Source: Paroceanicella profunda
GTDB lineage: Bacteria > Pseudomonadota > Alphaproteobacteria > Rhodobacterales > Rhodobacteraceae
Length of the DNA: 64,000 bases
Assembly: GCF_005887635.2 (NCBI RefSeq)
Contig: NZ_CP040818.1
Span: 1,176,001 to 1,240,000, forward strand
Direction of reading: 5' to 3'
The notes under the pieces are model-generated. The model worked only from the letters and a program-made list of their open reading frames with translations. It ran no database searches and had not been told where the DNA came from. Positions 18,711 through 27,423 of this stretch are shown here, one piece after another. Each line of letters starts with the position of its first letter. Within the stretch, counting starts at the first letter, position 1. Made by a program: the position numbers and the translations under genes.

Positions 18711-19754
18711 ATGAAATATCTCGCGAGGCTGATGGACCAGGCGCCTGTCGGCATCTTCATCATTGCCCTGCTCGCCACCCTGCAGGTGGCGCAGGAGGTC
18801 TTCGCCCCGATCATGCTGGCGATCATGGTCGGCATCGTGCTCAGCCCGCTGGCGGACTGGCTGCGCAAGCGCCACCTGTCGGACGCGGCGGTGGCGCTGA
18901 TCCTGCTCGTCGCCGGCCTCGGCTTCCTCGCCCTGCTGCTCGGCGCGCTCGCCACCCCGGTGAGCGAACTGGTGGAGCAGTGGCCCTCGATCTGGAGCCG
19001 GCTGCAGCTCGTGCTGATCGACGTGCGCTCGGCGCTCTCCTCGCTGCAGACGGTGCAGGAGCGCCTGACCGCCGCGATGAAGGACGAAAGCCAGATGACC
19101 GTCCAGCTCGACGGCGGCGGCGGCGTGGGTTTCGCGCTCACCTATGCCCCGGCGCTGGTGGCCCAGACGCTGGTGTTCGTGGGCGCGCTGTTCTTCTTCC
19201 TGCTCACCCGCAAGTCCATCTACAACACCATCGCCCAGATGGGCCGCACGAAGGAGGAGCGGGTGCATCTCGCCGAGATCCTCGCCGATGCGGAGGGGCG
19301 GGTGTCACGCTATTTCCTGTCGATCTCGGTGATCAACGCCATCCTGGGCACCATGGTGGCGCTGGTGATGTTCCTGCTGGGCATGCCCTTCGCCATGGTC
19401 TGGGGGCTGGTGGCGGCGGTGATGAACTACGTGCTCTACCTCGGGCCGGCGCTGTTCACCGGCATGCTGCTGATCGGCGGGGTCATCCATTTCACCGGGC
19501 TCTACGCGCTGCTGCCGGCGGCGAGCTTCCTGTGCCTGAACATGCTGGAGGGCCAGTTCATCACCCCCGCCATCATCGGGCGCACGATGACGGTGAACCC
19601 GCTGCTGGTGTTCATCTCGCTGGTGTTCTGGATCTGGCTCTGGGGGCCGATCGGCGGAATCATCTCCATCCCGCTCCTGCTGGTGATCACCGCGCTCGTC
19701 TCGGCCGGCGAGCGGCGGCGCCACCTGCCGGAACCGATGGTCGAGGAGGCCTGA
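18711..19754 (+). CDS. AI-2E transporter / PerM family membrane protein
   Basis: Integral membrane protein of 347 residues and the usual family layout: two or three N-terminal helices (from GIFIIALLATLQVAQEVF), a soluble middle segment (about 85-140), a helix near 155-170, and four or more C-terminal helices with the conserved LEGQFITPAIIGRTMTVNP block. Members export autoinducer-2 or act as Na+/H+ antiporters or permeases; which applies here is not visible. No LuxS or Lsr gene is nearby, so signalling is not supported. It stands alone, with about 400 bases of non-coding DNA before it. Confidence 0.9.
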   Translation: MKYLARLMDQAPVGIFIIALLATLQVAQEVFAPIMLAIMVGIVLSPLADWLRKRHLSDAAVALILLVAGLGFLALLLGALATPVSELVEQWPSIWSRLQLVLIDVRSALSSLQTVQERLTAAMKDESQMTVQLDGGGGVGFALTYAPALVAQTLVFVGALFFFLLTRKSIYNTIAQMGRTKEERVHLAEILADAEGRVSRYFLSISVINAILGTMVALVMFLLGMPFAMVWGLVAAVMNYVLYLGPALFTGMLLIGGVIHFTGLYALLPAASFLCLNMLEGQFITPAIIGRTMTVNPLLVFISLVFWIWLWGPIGGIISIPLLLVITALVSAGERRRHLPEPMVEEA

Positions 19755-19895
19755 GGCGGCCCCGGTCTCCGCCCGCCCGGAACGCCCGGGGCCGGATGGC
19801 GGCGCCCCCGATGACGGCGAAACCCGCACCGCCCTGTCCGCGCTTCGCGACTGCAGGCCCGCGGGATCAGGAGAGTGCGGGGCCGCCGAGGGCCG

Positions 19896-20396
19896 TCACA
19901 CCTTTCCCGGGCGGGCGTGGCGCGGGGCGGCATAGGTGAAGCCCAGCGCGTGGCCGGTGTCACGCCCCAGGAGCGGGCCGCCGCAGACCATGCGCGGCCC
20001 CAGGATGCCCAGCCCGGCCAGCCGCGCCACCCGTGCCGCCACGGTCGGGTCGTCCTCATCCTCCACCAGCACCACCAGCCGCTCCAGCCCCAGCAGGCCC
20101 AGGATGGTCGGCAGCGCCGCCGGGCGCGCCGCCAGCAGCCCGTCGAGCACCGGCGCGGTGATCCACAGCCGGACGGGCGGGCAGGTGGCGGCCTCCGCCT
20201 CCCGCGCCAGCAGCGGCAAGGCCGGGTCCGCCCCCAGCAGCAAGCCGCAGACCGACGGGTCAGGCTCGGCCAGCAGCGACACCGGGCAACCGGGCACCGT
20301 GTCTCCTAGCAGCAGCCGGACGATGCCGATCTTCTCGCGCAGCACCCCGGTGGCGAGGGGCGTCTGGTCCCGGTGGGCGAACTGGGAGTCATTCAT
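19896..20396 (-). CDS. Uncharacterised protein, third gene of a glycosyltransferase operon
   Basis: I do not recognise this 166-residue protein. It is rich in leucine, alanine and proline, has no signal peptide or convincing membrane helix, and reads as alternating beta/alpha stretches (VRLLLGDTVPG, VSLLAEPDP, RLVVLVEDEDD), with GRDTGHALGFTYA near the C-terminus. Its start overlaps the glycosyltransferase stop by 8 bases, which argues for translational coupling and a shared task in glycan assembly. Codon use resembles its neighbours. Confidence 0.7.
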   Translation of the reverse strand: MNDSQFAHRDQTPLATGVLREKIGIVRLLLGDTVPGCPVSLLAEPDPSVCGLLLGADPALPLLAREAEAATCPPVRLWITAPVLDGLLAARPAALPTILGLLGLERLVVLVEDEDDPTVAARVARLAGLGILGPRMVCGGPLLGRDTGHALGFTYAAPRHARPGKV

Positions 20397-22374
20397 CGAG
20401 ACTCATCCTCGCAAACAACGCGCGTGACAGCGCCCGGGCCTGGCCGGGCCGCCGCTCCACCATCGCGGCGAGCGCCTGGCGGACCATCGACAGGCTGCCG
20501 ATCGTCTGCCCCCGCGACCAGGGCCAGGACATGGACCCCGTGCGGAAACGATAGCGGAAAAGCGGCTCCGGCACCATCTCGGCCCGATACCCGGCCGCCG
20601 CGAAGCCCAGCCAGAACACCCAGTCGTCCGCCTCGCCGTTGCGGCGGGTGATGTCGAAGCCGACATCGCGCAGCGCCGCGGTCTCGATCAGCGCGGTCAT
20701 CCGGTAGTCGTTGCGCAGCATGTGCAGGTGGTCGTGCTGCAGGTGGCGCAGGACGACCTCGTCGCTCTGCTGGAAATTGAAGCGCTGGGTGAGCACCGCG
20801 TTCGGCGTGTGCGCATTCGCGTTGTAGGCGGTGAGCACCCGGTCGATGTAGCGCGGGTCCAGGATGTCGTCGGCGTCAAGGAACAGCGACAGCCGGCTGT
20901 CCGCCCGGTCCAGCAACGTGGCGCGCGCCGCCAGCAGCCCGCCGTTGGGCTGGCGCAGCACCGTGCAGTCGGGAATGCGCATGCGGGCGTAGTCGAACCA
21001 GAACTGCGCCTCCTGCGGGGTGCCGTCATCGCAGATCAGCAGCCGGGGCACGCCGGCGGTCTGCTGCACCAGGCTCTCCACGGTTTCCATCAGCGCGCTG
21101 TCGGGGCGGTAGACCGGCATCAGCACTGTGATGTCCGCCAGGGTGGCCGGCCGGCGCACCTGAACCTGCACCTGGGTGTAGCGGCGCTTGGCGCGCAGGG
21201 CGGAGTCGTATTCCCGGGTCATCCGGGCGGCGATCCTGTCCGGGTCCAGCGCCTCGGCGTTCACCTGCTGCAGCTCGGCCACGACGGCCGGCGCATCGGC
21301 CGCCAGCCGCTCGAAGCCGCGGCCCATGCGGCCGAGATCGGAGAAGGTCTCGTCCTGCACGTGGTGCTGCAGCTGCGCGGGGAAGAACTCGGCCATCGGC
21401 GTGCCCTGGCGCACCACCGGCAGCAGGCCGTGGTCGATGCTCTCCACGCAGGCATAGGAGAAGGTCTCCGCCGAGCCGAAGCAGGGCGCGATCGCCCCCG
21501 GCTCCAGCAGGCCCAGCGCCTCCGGCCGGGCGAGCATGTCGGTGAAGGCCACCCGCTCGGCCAGCCGCGGCGACAGCCGGTTGCGCACGTAGGCCTCGAT
21601 GTCGCGCTCGCGGAACGGCGTGTCGACCTTGCGGCCGATGAGCAGGACGCGCTCCAGCGGCAGCAGCTCGTCGATCACGTTGGCGAAGAGCACCAGCTTG
21701 TCGATGCCCTTGGAGAGCGAGATGCGCCCCATGTAGGTGATGGCGTTGCGCAGGGTGTCGGCCGGGGCGCTGCGCGCGAAGCGGTAGGGCTCGCGCACCA
21801 GGCTCACGTTGTCGGCGATGCCGTAGGAGGCCAGCCGGCGCACCGAGACCTGTGACGGCGCGATCACCAGGTCCGAGGCGCGCAGCTGCTGGCGCTCGCC
21901 GCTCAGGTCGTTCTGGGTGCCGATCTTCGGGCCGATCTGGTCGGCCTCGTAGAAATCCTCGATGAACCCGTGGTTGTAGGACACGCAGAGCAGGTCGCGG
22001 CGGTTCCTGCGGGTCTGCCAGTCCTGGAAGAAGCTGAGCGCGGGGGAGAGGAAGTCCGGCGCCTCCACCACGTCGATCCGCCATTCCCCCACCAGCCGCT
22101 CGATCTCCGGCGCCAGCACCTGCGCGGTGCACAGGTTGTGCTGGCCATAGGGAAACTTCGCCCTCAGCCGCTCCAGCGACAGCTCCAGCAGGCGCACGTT
22201 CTCCGGCGCGAAGGGCCAGGGGTCCTCCACCGGCCCGGGGTCGGTGAAATGCCATGACAGCAGGAACACCTCGTGGCCCTGCGCCCGCATGGCCTCGGCC
22301 ATGTAGCCGATGTATGTGGCAATGCCCCCGGCCGGAAACAGCGGGGACTCGTTGGTCACGTACAGGATGCGCAT
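20389..22374 (-). CDS. Two-domain glycosyltransferase (GT4 + GT2 fusion)
   Basis: A 661-residue protein with two sugar-transfer domains. Residues 1-390 form a GT-B (GT4-type) enzyme: the N-terminus MRILYVTNESPLFPAGGIATY binds the acceptor side, and the donor region includes YMGRISLSKGIDKLVLFANV and EALGLLEPGAIAPCFGSAETFSYACVE. From about 410, a GT-A (GT2-type) domain begins with ITVLMPVYRPDSALMETVESL, followed by LLICDDGTP and the metal-binding LFLDADDILDPRYIDR. Such fusions add two sugars in one growing chain. No signal or membrane helix is seen. It sits in a leftward operon between two unknown genes, probably for a surface glycan or protein glycosylation. Confidence 0.9.
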   Translation of the reverse strand: MRILYVTNESPLFPAGGIATYIGYMAEAMRAQGHEVFLLSWHFTDPGPVEDPWPFAPENVRLLELSLERLRAKFPYGQHNLCTAQVLAPEIERLVGEWRIDVVEAPDFLSPALSFFQDWQTRRNRRDLLCVSYNHGFIEDFYEADQIGPKIGTQNDLSGERQQLRASDLVIAPSQVSVRRLASYGIADNVSLVREPYRFARSAPADTLRNAITYMGRISLSKGIDKLVLFANVIDELLPLERVLLIGRKVDTPFRERDIEAYVRNRLSPRLAERVAFTDMLARPEALGLLEPGAIAPCFGSAETFSYACVESIDHGLLPVVRQGTPMAEFFPAQLQHHVQDETFSDLGRMGRGFERLAADAPAVVAELQQVNAEALDPDRIAARMTREYDSALRAKRRYTQVQVQVRRPATLADITVLMPVYRPDSALMETVESLVQQTAGVPRLLICDDGTPQEAQFWFDYARMRIPDCTVLRQPNGGLLAARATLLDRADSRLSLFLDADDILDPRYIDRVLTAYNANAHTPNAVLTQRFNFQQSDEVVLRHLQHDHLHMLRNDYRMTALIETAALRDVGFDITRRNGEADDWVFWLGFAAAGYRAEMVPEPLFRYRFRTGSMSWPWSRGQTIGSLSMVRQALAAMVERRPGQARALSRALFARMSLDE

Positions 22375-22378
22375 CGGA

Positions 22379-23137
22379 TCAGGCCGCGACCCCGTCCACC
22401 CGGAACGCGGAGATGGAGAACTCGTAGTCGCGCCGTTTGTTCACCGGAAGGTTGAATATCAGCCGGACCTCGTTCCCGGGCTCCGCCTCGGCCAGCGCCT
22501 CCAGCGCCGGTGCCGGCAGGCTCACCTCGAAGGGCAGCGGCGCGTCCAGCGCCGGCAGGCTCTGGATGCGGATGTTGCGGAACTGGCCCTCGGCATCGAA
22601 GATGCGCAGGGCGAGGACGAAATTGTCTCGCAGAATGTCCGTCGGCGCGGCCTGCGCCGGGTCGCCGAAGGCGGGCGCGCTGTCGCGGAAGCCGCAGACG
22701 AAGCGCAGCTTCACCGAGGCGAGGCCGCCGAGAGCCGCGGCGTCCAGCACGGTGGACACCGACACCCATTGCGACATCTCCTCCCCGCGGAACCACGGCG
22801 CCACCACCAGGCAGGACGAGGCGCCCCCAGTCTGCGGCAGCCCCGGGAAGGAGACCGCGCGCAGCGCGCAGCCGTTGCCCTCGACCTTGTCGTAGGATAC
22901 CCAGATGCCCTCGCCGAAGCGGTGGTTGGGCGGGCATTCACGCGGGTCGAACCCGGCATCGGAGGTGAGGAAGCTCTCCAGCGCGGAGGGCACGTGGCGC
23001 GACCGCCAGCGGGTCTGAAGCTGGCCCTCGGCCTCCGCGATCCGGATGTCCATCGCGTGCCGCATCGACGAGATCGCCTTCTCCAGCAGGAAAACCTGGT
23101 TGCGAATGTCGACGGGGTCGATCCTTGTTGCGCTCAT
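22379..23137 (-). CDS. Uncharacterised protein, first gene of a glycosyltransferase operon
   Basis: I do not recognise this 252-residue protein. It opens with a heptad-rich helix (DIRNQVFLLEKAISSMRHAM, about residues 9-45), a probable coiled coil. The rest looks like beta-sandwich sequence (CALRAVSFPGLP, SVKLRFVCGFRDS, EVRLIFNLP, YEFSISAFRVDG), resembling carbohydrate-binding folds. No signal peptide. The glycosyltransferase starts 4 bases after its stop, so the two are made together. A role as scaffold or glycan-binding partner is a guess. Confidence 0.75.
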   Translation of the reverse strand: MSATRIDPVDIRNQVFLLEKAISSMRHAMDIRIAEAEGQLQTRWRSRHVPSALESFLTSDAGFDPRECPPNHRFGEGIWVSYDKVEGNGCALRAVSFPGLPQTGGASSCLVVAPWFRGEEMSQWVSVSTVLDAAALGGLASVKLRFVCGFRDSAPAFGDPAQAAPTDILRDNFVLALRIFDAEGQFRNIRIQSLPALDAPLPFEVSLPAPALEALAEAEPGNEVRLIFNLPVNKRRDYEFSISAFRVDGVAA

Positions 23138-23786
23138 CGCACAGCCTCCCGTGGTCTGCCAAAAACTTTCGCTGGGGCGGGCAGAGTGTCCCGCGCCGGG
23201 CTAGAATACCTCAGGTCACAGCAATATGTCCGGACCGTGAATGTCAAGGCCGCCCCCCCTGCGGGCGCCGGGCGACGGGCCCCTGCACCGCCCGGACCCG
23301 TGGGAAGGGGCCGTCGGCCGCGCTTCGCCGACCGGCGCGCACCCGTCGTAGTTCGAGCGCCCGCTCCGCGGCCTCTCCGTTGCGCTTGGCCCGGGACTGG
23401 CGGCGGCGCGGTTCCGCGCCGATCCCAGGCACCCTGCCAGCCGGATTTCACGCGCCCTGCCAGCCGGATCCCGCGCCTCCGACCGCCTGGAACACGTGCT
23501 GCGTCCCAGGCCTCCGCACGGCGCCCGAGACCCACGGACGCCGCCCCTTCGGCGCGCCCGCCAGCGGTGCGCAGCCCGGCGGATCGGTGCCGCTTCCACA
23601 GCCGTCCGGATTGCCCGCCCCCGCCGCGCCGCCCCCGCCATCCCGCCGCGCCGGCCCCGACACCCCGCCCGTCCGGAGCGCCTGCTGCGCAGCGCGCCGC
23701 CCTTGCGCCGCGCGCCGGGCCGGTCCCGCCCGGAGCGCCCCGGGCGAGACGCTTGACCGCCCGCGCCGCGCGGGCGAGAAGGCGAC
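23138..23786. other. Intergenic region between divergent genes
   Basis: This 649-base gap separates the glycan operon (leftward) from the nucleoside hydrolase gene (rightward) and must hold both promoters. The AT-richer part is 23150-23250. A direct repeat of CCTGCCAGCCGGAT occurs twice near 23431-23471. No frame gives a recognisable protein. Confidence 0.6.
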
Positions 23787-24677
23787 ATGAAAACCTACAT
23801 CGACACAGATCCGGGCCTCGACGACGCCCTCGCCATTCTCGCGGCGCTGCGGGCACTCGAGCTCGACGTGCGGGGCATCACCACCGTGGCCGGGAACATC
23901 GGCCTGCCGCTGACCACGCGCAATGCGGGCAGCCTCGTGGCCCTTGCGGGGCGCGAGGGCCTGCCCGTGGTGCCCGGCGCCCCCGGCCCGCTGGCGCGCG
24001 CCGCGATCGATGCCTCCGAGATCCACGGCAATGACGGGCTTGGCGCCGTCACCCTGCCGGAGCCGACGGAGGCGCCGCTCGACATTCCCGCGGCGGACTG
24101 GCTGGGCACACAGGTGAGCGAGGATGCCCAGATCCTCGCGCTCGGCCCCCTCACCAACATCGCCCAGATGCTGCGCAGCCACCCCAATGCCCGGCCGGAC
24201 CGGATCATCGCCATGGGCGGCGCGATCCGCGAGCCGGGGAATTCCGGCCCGAAGGCCGAGTTCAACATCGCCGCGGACCCGGAAGCCGCGGCGGAGGTCT
24301 TCGCCTCCGGCATCCCGCTGGTGCTGATCCCGCTCGACGTGACGCGGCGCGTGCGCGCCTCGGCGGGCTGGGTGGCGGGCCTGTCCGACGGGCCGGTGGC
24401 GCGGGCGGCGGCGGAGCTGGTCTCCGCCTTCTTCCAGCGCGGCGCCGGGATGGACCCCACGGTGACCCGCCCGCTGCACGACCCCTGCGTGACGATCTAC
24501 GCCCTCGCGCCCGAGTTGTTCCGCGGCGAGCGCATGCGCCTGACCGTGGATCTCTCGCATGACGGCGACACCGGCGCGCTCACGGCCGTGCCCGATCCGT
24601 CCAGCCCCATCGAGGTGCTGATGGAGGTCGACGCCCCCGGCGTCCTCGCCGCCCTCGCCGGCCACCTGAGCGACTGA
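23787..24677 (+). CDS. Inosine-uridine preferring nucleoside hydrolase family protein
   Basis: Hydrolyses the N-glycosidic bond of a (ribo)nucleoside to base and ribose; cytoplasmic. The diagnostic calcium-binding N-terminus DTDPGLDDALAI (near residues 7-18) is intact, as are GNIGLPLTTRNA, HGNDGLG and the C-terminal HDPCVTIYAL with its active-site histidine. It has 296 residues, normal for the family. The gene ends one base before a heptamer repeat array. A phosphoribosyltransferase nearby would allow base salvage, although the two are not in one operon. Confidence 0.94.
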   Translation: MKTYIDTDPGLDDALAILAALRALELDVRGITTVAGNIGLPLTTRNAGSLVALAGREGLPVVPGAPGPLARAAIDASEIHGNDGLGAVTLPEPTEAPLDIPAADWLGTQVSEDAQILALGPLTNIAQMLRSHPNARPDRIIAMGGAIREPGNSGPKAEFNIAADPEAAAEVFASGIPLVLIPLDVTRRVRASAGWVAGLSDGPVARAAAELVSAFFQRGAGMDPTVTRPLHDPCVTIYALAPELFRGERMRLTVDLSHDGDTGALTAVPDPSSPIEVLMEVDAPGVLAALAGHLSD

Positions 24678-24678
24678 A

Positions 24679-24833
24679 GCTGAGGGCTGAGGGCTGAGGG
24701 CTGAGGGCTGAGGGCTGAGGGCTGAGGGCTGAGGGCTGAGGGCTGAGGGCTGAGGGCTGAGGGCTGAGGGCTGAGGGCTGAGGGCTGAGGGCTGAGGGCT
24801 GAGGGCTGAGGGCTGAGGGCTGAGGGCTGAGGG
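24679..24833. repeat. Heptamer tandem array, unit GCTGAGG, about 22 copies
   Basis: A perfect 7-bp tandem repeat of 155 bases starts one base after the nucleoside hydrolase stop codon. It lies between convergent genes, with about 180 bases of ordinary sequence before the M20 gene stop. It differs in unit length and sequence from the octamer arrays at 3053 and 27194 but shares their position just 3' of a gene. Confidence 0.97.
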
Positions 24834-25012
24834 TCGCCGCCCCGGAGGCAAGACGCAACCCATTTCGACCCCCGGTCACCCGGCGCGCCGGCGCCGGCCC
24901 GGATGCGGCCCTTCGGGGGAATTCGCGGCACGGCGCGTCCCCTGCCGGCACCGTCCGGGCAGCCGGCGCCCCGGGACGCGCCGCGCGCGCCGCGGCCCCC
25001 CGGGCCGCGCGT

Positions 25013-26179
25013 TCAGCGGGCGAGTTCGGCCCGCACCACCTCTTCCCAGAAGCGCACGCCGGCCGGGATGGCCGCGTCGTTGAAGTCATAGCGGCCGTTG
25101 TGGTGCAGGGCGCCTTCCTCGGCCGGGCCGTTGCCAAGCCAGACATAGGCGCCCGGCACCCGGGTGGAGAATTCGGCGAAATCGTCCCCCGCTGTCGAGG
25201 GCGGAAAGGCCGTCACCACGCCCTCCGGGCCGAGCGCCTTCGCGATGGCGGCGCGGGCGACCCCGGTGCAGGCCGCATCGTTCACCACCGGCGGGATGCG
25301 GCGGCGGAAGCCGTAGTCGGCGCGGATGCCGAAGGAGGCCGCGACGCCCTGCGCCAGTCGGCCGATCTCCTCCTCCAGCAGGTCGCGCACGGCGGCGGAA
25401 TAGGCCCGCGCCGTGCCGCCCACCCGCACCGTCTCCGGGATCACGTTCAGCGCGGCGAACTCCCCGGCGGACACCGCGCAGGCGCTCACCACCGCCGGCT
25501 CCAGCGGGTCGACGCGCCGGGCCGTGACGGTGGCAAGCTGGGTGAGGAAATGCCCCGCCGCGGTCACCGCGTCGCGGCCCTGATGCGGCTTGGCGCCGTG
25601 GCTGCCCTGCCCCGTGAACGCCACCTCCCAGCTGTCGGAGGAGGCAAGCTGCGGCCCGGGCACCGCGGCGATCCGGTCCACCGCCAGCCCCGGCATGTTG
25701 TGCAGCCCGTAGGCGGCATCCACCGGGAACTGCTCGAAGAACCCGTCGGCAATCATCGCCTTCGCGCCGCCGCGCCCCTCCTCGGCGGGCTGGAACACGA
25801 AATGCACCGTGCCGGAGAAATCCCGCGCGCGGGCCAGCCGCTCCGCCGCGCCCAGCAGCATGGTGGTGTGCCCGTCATGCCCGCAGGCGTGCATCTTGCC
25901 GGGCACCGTGGAGGCATAGGGCGGCGTGCCGATCTCCGGCATGGCGAGCGCGTCCATGTCCGCGCGCAGCGCCACCGCGCGGCCCGGCCCGGTGGTGAGC
26001 GTGCCCACCACCCCGGTGCGCCCCAGCCCCCGTGTCACCGTGATGCCGGCGGCGGCGAGGCGCCCGGCCACGATGCCCGCCGTGCGCTCCTCCTCGAAGC
26101 CCAGCTCCGGGTGGGCATGCAGGTCGCGGCGCAGCGCGGTGAGGCGGGCGCATTCGTCTTCGGTGAGGGTCGCGGTCAT
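25013..26179 (-). CDS. M20 family amidohydrolase (hippurate hydrolase-like)
   Basis: Zinc- or manganese-dependent hydrolase that removes an acyl group from an amino acid or similar amide; cytoplasmic. The M20D pattern is clear: LRRDLHAHPELGFEE at the N-terminus, HACGHDGHTTMLLGAA (metal His/Asp, near residue 100), the catalytic EE in FQPAEEGRGGA, a dimerisation lid with GQGSHGAKPHQGRDA, and the late metal His in ALHHNGRYDFND. It has 388 residues, as expected. Likely substrates are N-acyl amino acids or indole conjugates; the exact one is not decidable. Confidence 0.94.
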   Translation of the reverse strand: MTATLTEDECARLTALRRDLHAHPELGFEEERTAGIVAGRLAAAGITVTRGLGRTGVVGTLTTGPGRAVALRADMDALAMPEIGTPPYASTVPGKMHACGHDGHTTMLLGAAERLARARDFSGTVHFVFQPAEEGRGGAKAMIADGFFEQFPVDAAYGLHNMPGLAVDRIAAVPGPQLASSDSWEVAFTGQGSHGAKPHQGRDAVTAAGHFLTQLATVTARRVDPLEPAVVSACAVSAGEFAALNVIPETVRVGGTARAYSAAVRDLLEEEIGRLAQGVAASFGIRADYGFRRRIPPVVNDAACTGVARAAIAKALGPEGVVTAFPPSTAGDDFAEFSTRVPGAYVWLGNGPAEEGALHHNGRYDFNDAAIPAGVRFWEEVVRAELAR

Positions 26180-26464
26180 GGTCGGGTCCAGTTCAGCATG
26201 CGGGCAGGCCCCGCCGGCGGCGGGACACCGGGCCGGACCATCCCCCCTCGCCGCCCGGATGGCAAGCCCCCGGCCACCGGAAAGGCACGCCGCCGGGGCC
26301 AGGGGGGCGGAGGCCCGGGCCGGGCCTTCGCCATGCCCGCTGCGCTGCGGGGGCCGCAGGCCCCCTCGGCAAGGCGGGCATCCCCCCGCCGGGCGCCCCG
26401 GCCGCTCACTGGAACCCCTCCGCCGGGTCTGGTACAAGGCCCCGACCCAGCGAGGAGACCGCCC

Positions 26465-27148
26465 GTGACCGAGTTCGCCCCCCACGAGTTCTGGCAGCAC
26501 ATCTACGCACCCGGGCATTTCGACACGTCGGGAGACCATGACGGCCTGTTTCCGGCCGAGCTGCCGGACGGCCACCAGCTTGCCCTGCCGATCCGCGAGC
26601 TGCCCGGCGGCGAGGGGCTCGGCGTCGCCTCGCTCATCGTCACCCAGGCCAGTTTCGCGGTGGAGGAGGAGCTGATTGCCGCCATGGCCGGCCATGCCAG
26701 CGCGATGGGGGCCGAGCGCATCGTGGGCGTGCCCACCCTGGGCCTGCCGCTGGCGCATGGCGTGGCGCGTGCCCTCGGCCACCGGCGCTACGTGGCACTC
26801 GGCACCTCGCGGAAGTTCTGGTACGAGGAGCGCTATTCCGAGCCGATGTCCTCCATCACCAGCCCGGAGCAGCAGAAGCGGCTCTATGTCGACCCGCGCA
26901 TGCTGCCGCTGCTGGCCGGCCGGCGGGTGGTGGTGGTCGATGACGTGGTCTCCAGCGGCCGCTCGCTCGCCGCCACGCTGCGGGTGCTGGCCCGCGCCGG
27001 CTGCATCCCCGTGGGCGTGACGGTGGCGATGATCCAGACCCGGCGCTGGGAGGAGACCGTCCACGCGGACTGGGCCGGCCCCGTCCGCGCCGCCTTCGAA
27101 ACCCCGCTGCTGCGCAGAACCCCCGAAGGCCGCTGGCGCCCCGCCTGA
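26465..27148 (+). CDS. Phosphoribosyltransferase family protein
   Basis: Type I PRTase fold of 227 residues. The PRPP-binding loop RRVVVVDDVVSSGRSLAATLR (shown here by its VVDDVVSSG core near residue 160) is intact. An N-terminal segment with IVGVPTLGLPLAHGVARALG precedes it. The base is not identifiable; purine or orotate-type salvage is possible. I chose the GTG at 26465 because GAGGAG lies about 8 bases upstream. It is divergent from the M20 gene and followed by an octamer array. Confidence 0.88.
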   Translation: MTEFAPHEFWQHIYAPGHFDTSGDHDGLFPAELPDGHQLALPIRELPGGEGLGVASLIVTQASFAVEEELIAAMAGHASAMGAERIVGVPTLGLPLAHGVARALGHRRYVALGTSRKFWYEERYSEPMSSITSPEQQKRLYVDPRMLPLLAGRRVVVVDDVVSSGRSLAATLRVLARAGCIPVGVTVAMIQTRRWEETVHADWAGPVRAAFETPLLRRTPEGRWRPA

Positions 27149-27193
27149 CCCCCCGCGCCCGGCTCCGCCCGCCTGCCGATCTTCCGTGCGGTG

Positions 27194-27331
27194 TGTCGCC
27201 CTGTCGCCCTGTCGCCCTGTCGCCCTGTCGCCCTGTCGCCCTGTCGCCCTGTCGCCCTGTCGCCCTGTCGCCCTGTCGCCCTGTCGCCCTGTCGCCCTGT
27301 CGCCCTGTCGCCCTGTCGCCCTGTCGCCCTG
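27194..27331. repeat. Octamer tandem array, unit TGTCGCCC, about 17 copies
   Basis: A perfect 8-bp tandem repeat of 138 bases, starting 45 bases after the phosphoribosyltransferase stop and ending 92 bases before the stop of the convergent LysR gene. As with the array at 3053, it stays open in several frames and creates spurious long reading frames. Confidence 0.97.
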
Positions 27332-27423
27332 AAGGCGCTGCCAGCTCCGGATCTCGTCCGCAAGTGCCCGGCCCCCGGAGGGAGGCGCGGTTCGCCGGCA
27401 GGACGCACCGCCGGCGGGACGCG

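Noticed and set aside
18711..19754. Quorum-sensing AI-2 exporter
   Set aside because: The family name is historical; many members are ion antiporters or of unknown role, and no luxS or lsr gene is in the window.
22938..23162. Short minus-strand frames overlapping the first gene of the glycan operon
   Set aside because: They overlap the 252-residue gene in another frame and lack a ribosome site.
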